Positions 51,576 to 64,000 of a stretch of DNA of 64,000 nucleotides are shown here, one piece after another. A model generated the notes under the pieces. The model made no database searches. It was not told the DNA's origin and saw nothing but the letters and a program-made list of their open reading frames with translations. Both the position numbers and the translations under genes were made by a program. This stretch comes from Lota lota. Its lineage: Eukaryota > Chordata > Actinopteri > Gadiformes > Lotidae. The stretch is from positions 388,001-452,000 of the forward strand of contig JACYXH010000409.1 in NCBI GenBank assembly GCA_026745465.1, read 5' to 3'. Every line of letters begins with the position of its first letter. The stretch's first letter is position 1.

Positions 51576-51677
51576 ATGACGACCGCCACGTCCCCCATCC
51601 TCTTGAAATGGGACCCAAAGAGCCTGGAGATCCGCACCCTGACAGTAGAGAGGCTGCTGGAGCCCCTGGTCACACAG
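51576..51677 (+). CDS. CTNNA2: Catenin alpha-2 (alpha-N-catenin), first coding exon only
   Basis: Alpha-N-catenin is the neural alpha-catenin. It links cadherin-bound beta-catenin or plakoglobin to actin at adherens junctions and synapses. The exon encodes 34 residues, beginning MTTATSPILLKWDPKSLEIR and ending VERLLEPLVTQ. This is the short leader just before the vinculin-homology domain that binds beta-catenin. The KWDPKSLEIRTL and ERLLEPLVTQ blocks identify the family. The 'TSPILLKWDPK' start and TLTVERLLEPL match CTNNA2 rather than CTNNA1 (which has an AVHAGN-type start) or CTNNA3. The ATG is the natural family start, in context aaaccATGA. The donor gtagga follows at 51678 and the intron is phase 0, as expected before the VTTLV block of exon 2. 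That next exon is not found in the remaining 12.3 kb, so the intron is longer than that. A teleost duplicate (a/b copy) cannot be told apart here. Confidence 0.95.
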
Positions 51678-51683
51678 GTAGGA
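51678..51683 (+). other. CTNNA2: Splice donor of first coding CTNNA2 exon
   Basis: The junction cacag|gtagga has a GT at 51678-51679 directly after codon 34 (Gln), giving a phase-0 intron. Confidence 0.85.
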
Positions 51684-51734
51684 CACCTGATATGAAGGAC
51701 TGGCACTTAATGGACTCATAAATGACATCACTCA

Positions 51735-51845
51735 TATGCCCATATATGGTGCCACAAATGGGGATATATGGTACCATATCTGGACTTTGTGCCATGTATA
51801 TATATGGGAATATATGTTGGAATATATGTTGCCATATATGGCACA
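51735..51845. repeat. ATATGG-rich cluster with two perfect CArG-type sites
   Basis: The 110 bp holds repeated atatgg, ccatat and gaatatatgttg units, many of them self-complementary. Two copies of ccatatatgg (51740-51749 and 51832-51841) fit the serum-response-factor consensus CC(A/T)6GG exactly. The cluster starts about 60 bp after the CTNNA2 donor. It may be a small degenerate tandem repeat rather than a regulatory site. Confidence 0.7.
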
Positions 51846-53844
51846 ATAGAACGCTCTCACTCCTCCCAGCAACAAGCTACAGGAAAGTCTAGCTAGAAAT
51901 ATAACTGTTGTTAGCCCATATTGCTCAGGTAGCCCTGCCAAAAAGAGGTACAGCAGAATTCATAAGATATCTATAATGTGACTGAATAAAATCAGCTGGG
52001 ATGAGGCCCTGCTGGTTGGAGTCATCAGAATATTGATGAGATGTTAACTCTTTAGTCCATAGTCACCTGAGTTAACCTTAGAACTATGTCCTTCCTCCAG
52101 GGCGAGGTGCAGGGTTGGAGAGGCCCCATCACTGCATTAGAAATGGACATTTGAAGTTTACTCCCAGCTCAGGACTTTGTCCAGCATGTTTACCCCCTGG
52201 TCCTCCTGCGACTACCAATTCTGGCCACTGTACCAACTATAGTAACTAGACACATACCTTTTAATCCACCCTTTTTGCAGTTTGCTCTATCTGTTTGTTT
52301 TGGAGTAAAACACTGCATTTATGCCTTGGAAGGCTGGACAAACATCCTTTTGAAGTCGTAGATGTAGAGGAAGCTTGAGATGAGCAATATACAATACATT
52401 ACAAATGGGAAGCTGCAGCCAGGGGAAGGACTGCTGTTATTGGGATACAAATTGGATATTTTGATATTTGATATTTTGCATCTGAACCTGGCAATGGAGA
52501 TTCACAGTGAAATGTCTCTAGCGGAGAGCAAATGTGTGTGCTAATACGAAATACAGAGAGGGCTACAGATGAGAAAACTATGGGGCTATGGGCTACCATG
52601 AAGCAGGCTGCACTCCACCAAGGCACTCCTTCAGGGAACTATTTGGCTAAGATAAGAGTTTAACTTCAAATGACATCAGACTACTCAGCTTCCTCTGTTA
52701 GGATCTGTATGATGGCTCCCAACACTTCTCCATTGAGTGCAGTACATTCATTCCACAGTTATAATTACAAATTGGTTTTGACCCTTAAAGAAATCTGCTT
52801 AAATACAAAGCCATTCAGACATACGGAAGTATGCTCACAGTGCCCTCTGCGATTTTGTCTTTCAGTCGAGTTTGGCCTCAGTTACCATGCAATATAGCAC
52901 TTGAATAGGATGTTTTTAGCTTTTATTAAGTCATCATAGATCATGACTACTGATTACGTTTACATGGACATTAATTCCTCTACTGTAGTATGTTTCAGAC
53001 TTGGCTTTTTCTGTCTGCCTTGTAAACAACATAGCGGAATTCAGTATTCCACGGTGTACAGCTACTCTCACTATGAATTTGTGTCATCCACATTGTCCCA
53101 TTTTATCAGTTTTGTCTAGATTAGTGAACACAGATGGTAATGGCAAGGAGAGGGCAGGGAAGTGGTAGTCCATGCGAACCTGACTTGACTCCAAACATCC
53201 AAAATATAACAATAAAGCTATAGAAAAAATAGAAATAGAGAAAATACAATTTGGTCTCAGGGAACTCACCTGTACATAATTGAACAAATCCAAATATAAT
53301 TAGTTTGGTGATGACTTTACTCTGAGCCTGTATACCTGTCAGCTGAATACTGTGATAGCCCACACGAGCAGCCATGCAAATGACAGGTATTTTAATTATC
53401 AGAACGAAGAAGGCAGGAAGACCTTTTCCCTGTATCAACACAGTTGAGAGAGGGACAGTTATTATTAATTGGTTTTTAATGTAATGTCTAAATGGCCTAA
53501 AATCATAATGGGTTTTAGGTTTGAATCAATTATCTATCCTTCTGCTTGCTGTTGTCAATATTCTGCATCGGAGATGAAAAATGCACACTAAAAACAGCCA
53601 CAGCAACAGTTTAAGCCCAATGGCCAACAGCGGTACAAAATCAAATCTGGGGTGCACCGACAGTAAGGAGGATCTTTAGAATATACACCTGACGCTGTGA
53701 TTGTTTTCGCTGTCTGTTTGGATGATTCAGTACATTTGTGGGAAATGCAGGGCTGCCTCTAGAGGATAGTTTGACATGCTCAACCTGACAATGTTTGAGA
53801 TAGCTGGTTCCATTCATCAACACGCATCCTGTCCTACAGGAGTG
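51846..53844. other. CTNNA2 intron; no exon recognised
   Basis: No sequence encoding the expected continuation of alpha-catenin (a VTTLVNT-like start) was found, and no other gene or repeat is recognised. Confidence 0.5.
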
Positions 53845-54050
53845 CCAAGCTAACCCCCGGCTAAAACGAACAAGCTAGACATGACTCAACCATCCAAGCT
53901 AGTCCAGGAATACAACTACCAAGCTAACCCAGGGCTAAAACTATCCAGCTATCCCAGGGCTGAAACGATCAAGCTATCCCAGGGCTAAAACCATCAAGCT
54001 AGCCTCTGGCTAATACTACCAAGCTAAACAATGACTAAACCTTCCAAGAT
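53845..54050. repeat. ~26-bp minisatellite, about 8 copies
   Basis: The unit is close to 'caagctaacccagggctaaa' plus 'actatc', with copies of 25-26 bp. The central copies are the most alike and the first and last are diverged. It is non-coding. Confidence 0.85.
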
Positions 54051-57720
<3,670 letters not shown>

Positions 57721-57905
57721 TGCTGTTAGGGGTTTAGGCCTGGGAAAATATCTGCATGCACACAGAGTGTGGTGCTGAGTTGCCCAGGGACTGACGAACG
57801 ATCAAGTCCTCTTTTAGGTCTGGAGATCCAAGATTAACCCATCGAGCTACGTTGCTGCGTGTTGAAGGGGGCCTCTTTGGTTCCCTCGGTAGCCTTTGTC
57901 ATGGC
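57721..57905 (-). mobile_element. Probable SINE remnant, antisense
   Basis: On the minus strand an A-box-like 'gtagctcgatgggttaa' (about 57850-57834) is followed by 'cttggatctccagaccta', a 'gatcgttcgtc' B-box-like segment and 'gtccctgggcaactcagc'. The layout resembles a diverged tRNA-derived teleost SINE. Its limits are approximate. Confidence 0.45.
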
Positions 57906-59974
57906 TTCTTTCATGGTGAGTAGTTAATACGCATATTGCCAATTGGTGCACTTAAGTAACGCTTAATCGGAGAGGTTTAATTTATTCTTTATATTTTCTA
58001 TTTTGTGTGGCGTACAATCAAATCTGCAAGTCCACACACGTTGAGTCTCACTTTGATCATTTTAGCTGTCATGAGAAGTACCTTTTTATTAAAATTTTGA
58101 ACAGAGCCATATTAGACCTGACCATTAGCTGCCTGCAATTAATTGTGTGACTGTGTTTCTTAATTATCCACAGCCACATTTGAATGATTTTTTGTTCAGT
58201 AACGCATTCCCAAATGTCTGTCCATGTTCGGTGTTAAAATGCTCTTTGTCTCAAAAGAGGTGAAAACATATCTGCTGGGCGTGAAGACAAACAGCAACAT
58301 GCAACTGTACCTCTGGAGGTGCAGATCCTGGTGGCTCCGCCCTGCCATCAAGTGTGGTGGATCTGTCGCGTCCCTATATTTATGTGGCTATTGATGTTTC
58401 GTGCGCTCGCCGTAGTTCAGGTGCTGCTGCTGGCCTCTGTGCTTCTGGTGTTGTGATCAAGCAGTCGGCACTTCCTGGTTCCTCTAATTCCTAGACAACT
58501 TCAGGGCTAAAGAATTTAGGAGCATTATAGAAAATGTAGGAGCACCCACGAAAATGTAAGGTGCACCAACCATATAGATGTTTTGTATTGATGGAAAAAA
58601 TAATCTGTTACCAGGTTAGTAAGAGTGCTTATTTTGAATAACTTGATGTAAACTGATAATTTTAGTATGCTGAAGAAATGAAATCCAGCAATCAAAGAAT
58701 CATATTCAACAGTTGCTGGTACATTCAGCAACTAGCCTGCTGAAAAATACAATTACAGAAATCATTAAATACCTAACTAGAGAACATTAAAAAGTAACTT
58801 ATGGGAATTATATTTCCATAACAATTATGTTCAGAGCTCACAATGTAATTCAACATATTTAAAGAATTCACCAATAAAAAAAGAGCCCTGGTCTTCTCAT
58901 GAATTCTCATGAAATAAGATCATGACACTTCTCGCATTGATGTTACTTCAGTGCGAGGAATCCTAAGTCGAAGTCGTGACAGCTGTTGTTGACGACCCAC
59001 GATGCTGACTCCCGTTGACGACTGGTGTTGACGATTACCGTCAACGTCTCTTCCTCACTTGTACATGGTGGGACTCTCTCTGCCAAGGAGGCTGTAAAGC
59101 GTTGGCATTGACCAAGCAGTGGCACAGGCTGTACCTGCTGTCGGACTGTGAGTCATGTGGTCCATGAAATGAACACCAAACTGAGTTTTGATGTAGTATG
59201 TCACGCTGCTGGGTGCTTTTCTTTTAGCTTTCCCCTCTAAATGGGAGTTTTGATGCATGGCCTGTTCCTGTATTTGATAAATGCATTCATCAACTTGGAG
59301 CTATACAGATGGCCTGTGGTGCGAAAATCCATTCCAGCGTGTGTTGTACTTTTCACATCCGCATTAAAAGTAAAACAGAAGAGGTGGACTCAGAGTGTTC
59401 CTGGTTGAGACTCACTGTTTACAGCAGATTCTACAGAACTTAAAATCCGACATATTCGAGTAGTTTGTACGTATGCAAGTATCTGCCTTTGTGTTGTGTT
59501 ATCATGGAGGATTTGTAATCGATGCCTAAACATATATTTCAGACAACACCATAACTTTGAGCAATGGTGATAATATGACTGATGATTGATATGAGGATTG
59601 TTGACCCCATCTGTTGTTGTGGATGTTGTAGACTATTATTTTGGATTCCTCTGACACTGGCTGAACAAATCCTTTAGTCATGCACACATCAATGCATTCG
59701 TAAACACGCCCACGTACGAACAAACTGCACCATGGCCCCCAGGAAGATGAACCCATGGGAGAGACAGCGGTACGGCAGTAAATCCTCAGCCTTCCTTGTT
59801 AGGACTCCCTCCTGGGTTCAATCACTTCCCTACTTCCCCCTGTCATCTCTCTCATATAACAGCACAGACACTTCCCTCTCCGCTTGAGTTGCTAATAACT
59901 TCATAAGTACTTCATAATAACTTTTCAAGTTTTAATCTAGTCTTCAGTGATCCTATTACTGCTATTACCTGCTA
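57906..59974. other. CTNNA2 intron; no recognised feature
   Basis: No exon recognised. A short run of 'ttgacgac' repeats occurs near 58985-59045. Confidence 0.4.
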
Positions 59975-60211
59975 TTGGTATCACTGTCAGTGTTATCTGA
60001 CACTCTTAATATTCAAATTATTGTCATCGTTGTTATGACGCGGGCATCGTCCGAGACAGATCTCACCCCAGCCACGGACTGTTTGACCTCCTCCCCTCTG
60101 GGCGGCGCTTGCAGGACTGTCTGTTCCAGGACCAGCAGGTTCAGGAAAAGCTTCTTATCTGCGGCTGTAACTCTGCTGAACTCTACACCACCGTGATAGC
60201 CCCCCCCTGGA

Positions 60212-60413
60212 CCTCCCCCAACCCCCCTGGATACGCCCACATACACCTGCCTCCATTGACTGACCTTTAACCCCCCTCCATCCCGGACCACCACACACAC
60301 CTGCCTCTAGTGACTGACCTTTACCCCCCTCCACCCCGGACCACCACACACACCTTCCTCTAGTGACTGACCTTTAACCCCCTCCACCCCGGACACACAC
60401 CTTCCTGCAGCCA
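60212..60413. repeat. ~54-bp minisatellite, ~3.5 copies
   Basis: Units contain 'cctgcctctagtgactgacc', then 'tttacccccctccacccc' and 'ggaccaccacacaca'. The array lies inside the LINE 3' region. Confidence 0.85.
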
Positions 60414-60681
60414 TGCAACATTTGCACTATTCACATTTATACCACTGTCTATACTGTATACATCCAATCTATAGTGTATTCATATTTTTACCGCTATCTA
60501 TACTGTTAATATCATGTCCCTAGTGTATTTTACTCATATTACTTGTACTTACACCTACACTTTTAATGAACTTTACCATATCTGCCCTACCTACTGCTAT
60601 TGCTGCTCATATACATTTACTGTATATATGTTAAGGTAAGGTGTTCATCACCATTGCTCTATTGTCAATACTGTATAGTTA

Positions 60682-60682
60682 T

Positions 60683-60738
<56 letters not shown>
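60682..60738. repeat. (TA)n microsatellite
   Basis: About 27 TA units. Confidence 0.97.
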
Positions 60739-60857
60739 TATTTCACTATACATATGCACATACTCTGCATTTAATGTGTTTTTTGCACTTCTCTAATCTT
60801 AATTGTATTGTCTCAGTACAATATAGTTTAATCTTATCTAATATAATTTCATGCGCG

Positions 60858-60863
60858 CACACA

Positions 60864-60946
<83 letters not shown>
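60858..60946. repeat. (CA)n microsatellite
   Basis: About 40 CA units, directly after the LINE 3' end. Confidence 0.97.
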
Positions 60947-62804
60947 AGAGGGTTTATCCATAAAAGGAGACTTTGACGACATAGAGATTAGATCCTCACA
61001 CTGCATCCATGTCATAATCCATTAAGCTAGCGGGAAAAGAGCAACGCTCCGTTACAACCCAAACCCAGAGATTTTTATGTGCTATGCCATTTCACATGGG
61101 CTTCTTGACACATCCCCTAAGATGACCCTTTACACTAAATATTCCATATCAAATCCGAATGGGAGGGTCTGCTCAGGTACAGCTGTTATAACTCAATGGA
61201 CACACTGACAGACTGTCACTCTCGTCATCTTACTGTCGTCTTTGAAATGAGCCAACCGACTTTTCTTTTTAGTTAGTTGAACATGTGTATGTTATTTAAG
61301 AAGCAAAAATGCATTTTTCCTGGACTTGAAGACGTCCTACCAGCTGTCAGTCTGTACTCCTACCCTTGGTGCGTTTGAATCTGGATGATGGTGCCATTTC
61401 TAAGAGGCTTTGCACGACTGCTGCGTGGTGCGCGGTAGGGATGTTCAAAGGTAGCTCTCCGGACTCTCCACGATAGGAGGATCCTCCAGTGATCCTAATT
61501 CAACCCTCTTCCACACGTCAAAAACATGGGAGGGTCAATAGTGCATTCTTAAGTATCAGAAATAGAATCCATTCAGTGACATGGACCTTATTCACCTAGT
61601 GGCCGTCTTAGTTCTTAACAGTAGCTGGGTGGGTAAACAAAATGTATGATTCCCAAATCAGTTCCCAGACCAGGGGTGGGGGGGGGGGGGGATCAGAGAT
61701 GAGAGATTTACGGACTGCAAATACCTTGAGTTTCTAATGGGCAGTCTGGGTCGTTTGTATTTGTACAAGTAAAATATAAATCCACTACTAATGAGGATAC
61801 AAGTCAGGGAGAGCATGTGGTAGAAAACCTATTAGGATTCTTCACCTGTAGTCTTTTCATAGTGTTGCCTAAAACTTTGTTACCTTGCAGATGGGAGCTT
61901 AAAGGTCCTTGCCATTGGTTATATTTAATGATTTATTTTCTCAAATACCATTCAAGGCATCTGCATAAGCATCTGTGCACAATATAAACCTTCTAGATTA
62001 ATTAATATCAACATTTTCTCTCCTCTGAAAAAGCTAGGCAGGCAAAAATAAACACGTGTCAGTGGATTGAACAATTGCTCTCGTACCGAAATATAATGTT
62101 GCGCTCGGCTCTTCTTGCGCTCGTTTCGTTCAGTGTCCTCAGGCAGTACGCGTGAGCTTCGTGTTTTGGGGGATTGTATTGGGGTAAGATAGCTGAAAAC
62201 ACAATTGTAATGTTTCTCATGTTTTTTCGTGGTACTTCATCTCAGAATGTACAAATGCAGTCGATAAGCCTGTATTTATGTGGGTTTTGGTGGCAGGGAC
62301 ATTTAAGGGATATTGGATGTTGTGTGTTTTAATTTGATATGGAAAATACATGGAGCAAGTGATACATTTGCATGGTGCATCGATAAGAGTATGTTTTATC
62401 AGTGTGAAGCTTACATGCAGTGACGTTGACTTTGAAAGTAGGAATCTTTTGAGTAAGCAGTTGTTTACATCAGCCATCTTTTGAAACACTCACGTCGCTT
62501 GACTCTTCTCTCTCTTGTGTTTGATAATCCAGTTTGCAGATTATGCAGATCACGGTAACATAATACGGCGCTTATCTCTGTCATTGTACCAATGATCTAT
62601 TATGTGAATAAGTCTTGACCTTTGTGAAAATCCACTGCAGCATTTGCAGTGCATTTGTGCAATTGGGTACAAATGCGGGGTTCAGTCCCGCTGTGACCGA
62701 TCCAGGCCAACGTGACATAATGCAGATGACACATGGTGTGTTCAGACTGTCTTTGTGCCATGACCTGGCAGCTCATGACATACTGCTATTTTAATCCGTC
62801 TGCC
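60947..62804. other. CTNNA2 intron; no recognised feature
   Basis: A poly-G run lies at about 61677-61691. No exon recognised. Confidence 0.4.
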
Positions 62805-63030
<226 letters not shown>

Positions 63031-64000
63031 ATGCATAGTAACAGACCCATAGCAGCAGCTGTGATCGCGGGCCCAGCGAAGCCCTCTTTCATGTGTCTCC
63101 AGGCTGTATCTCCTGACACCTGGCTGGGTCAGCGATGCAGTGCGCCCCGAGGCCCTGAACACGGCAGCCATTGACCGGCACCGTTTGATCACCTGCTGCA
63201 GCTCTGCCTTCCTACCAAAACACATCCTCCACATCCACACCGGACACACTGCCCTGTCTTCGATAGGTCCCGAAATGTCTCATCTCTACCCGCAAACTTG
63301 ATTTGACACACCGAGTAATCTGGGTGAAACCGCCTGCTGATGAAATAAGAGAGGCCTGCACTGCTAAATGGGCTTGTCATGTTCTGCCAGAGCCCATCCC
63401 AGAATTGAGATTCATGATCGCAACCACAAGCTACAGATAAATAATATATCGTGTTCACTCGTGAATGTGAGTCACTCACATTGTCAACATATGAGGCAAT
63501 ATTGATTCAGCAGATATTGACTCTGCAATTGTTGAACCCACAGTCTTTACCCCGATAAGATAGCAATGTTATTTAATGTTATTTAATTTTAATCCTATCG
63601 ACCATCAGATTGATAGGATACTGCTATTATTTATATAAATAGCATATATAAATAGCTATTTAGTTCAACAAATGTGGGAAGATCGGGATTTGATCGACCA
63701 CTAGATGGAAATTACTTTTCTCTTCCAGTTTTGCGCTATTTTGGAAAAATGAAACCATACCAATCAATATTGTTGTGTTGTATCATTCCGTTAATCAATG
63801 ACCCTGTGAATGAATGAAACAAGGCCGATGGGGCATTGCACCATCTTCTTTCTAGCTTCTTGACACTCCGTCATCGCTCCTCCCCCCATCATCTGTGAGC
63901 GGTAGTTGTTGAAGCGTTTATTTGATGCAAACTAAAAGAGTAAGGTGTGCAGAAATAGCTTTTTTCCCATGAATTATGTATCACCACCATGGCTCAGTTT
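63031..64000. other. CTNNA2 intron, window end
   Basis: No exon recognised. A CTCF-core-like ccactagatgg occurs at 63698-63708. Confidence 0.4.

Larger units (their letters stand above)
59975..60857 (+). mobile_element. LINE 3' end remnant
   Basis: Frame 59975-60196 includes a TDLTPATDCLTSSPLGGAC segment and then SRTSRFRKSFLSAAVTLLN. This resembles the C-terminal '(S/T)HP...LF.LLPSGRR...RT.RF.NSF.P.A..LLN' block of fish non-LTR reverse transcriptases. A CA/CT-rich minisatellite follows, then an AT-rich 3' UTR rich in 'actgt', 'atact' and 'tgcac' words, ending near the (AT)n tract and 'tttgcacttctctaatctt'. The catalytic domain is absent, so this is a dead 5'-truncated copy. Confidence 0.65.

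Noticed and set aside
52090-52160. Possible second CTNNA2 exon after 'cctccag'
   Set aside because: The sequence after the AG does not encode the expected VTTLV block and soon hits stops.
62660-62705. B-box-like 'ggggttcagtcccgc' as a tRNA or SINE
   Set aside because: No matching A-box or tail was found, so it is too weak to call.

Overview
This window looks like nuclear DNA of a ray-finned (teleost) fish. It is AT-leaning and almost gene-free. It is loaded with long CA/TG, GA/TC and TA microsatellites, and it carries several families typical of teleost genomes: tRNA-derived SINEs, 3' ends of non-LTR retrotransposons, and the widespread tail that reads 'cattta gcagacgctttt' on one strand. 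There are no bacterial operons, CRISPR arrays, tRNA or rRNA genes, or phage modules.

The only protein-coding exon I can identify with confidence is at 51576-51677 on the + strand. It encodes the first 34 residues of an alpha-catenin and matches alpha-N-catenin (CTNNA2) better than its paralogues. It has a clean splice acceptor just before the start codon and a phase-0 donor after residue 34. The next coding exon is not in the 12.3 kb that follows, so the window ends inside a long intron. A CpG-dense stretch at about 35.44-36.37 kb, with two plausible splice donors, is the best candidate for the promoter and non-coding first exon. On that reading, 36.4-51.6 kb is intron 1, 51.7-64 kb is the first coding intron, and everything before 35.4 kb is upstream intergenic or regulatory DNA.

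Layout: 0-10 kb holds SINE and LINE remnants and a TTAA-flanked MITE. From 10.68 to 15.86 kb lies a pair of about 225-bp inverted arms, about 98% identical, enclosing a 4.7-kb interior with a GA tract, a 53/54-bp minisatellite and TG tracts. From 18.5 to 20.8 kb there is a TG tract, a 19-bp satellite-like array of about 33 copies, and an antisense LINE-type element. From 22 to 33.5 kb there are CA tracts, SINE copies, a 28-bp tandem array, a perfect 19-bp-stem hairpin and a second copy of the MITE family. From 35 to 52 kb is the presumed CTNNA2 5' region, with a perfect 30-bp palindrome and a SINE in the presumed intron 1. From 52 to 64 kb is intron with a 26-bp minisatellite, a 188-bp GA tract, a LINE 3' end and CA/CATACA tracts.

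Most open reading frames over 60 codons are chance frames or translations of simple repeats (CV, HT, ER and SL dipeptides). I did not find a convincing new gene system. The most interesting signals are structural: the inverted duplication, the perfect hairpin and palindrome, the TTAA MITE pair, the 19-bp array, and a CArG-like ATATGG cluster 60 bp downstream of the CTNNA2 exon.
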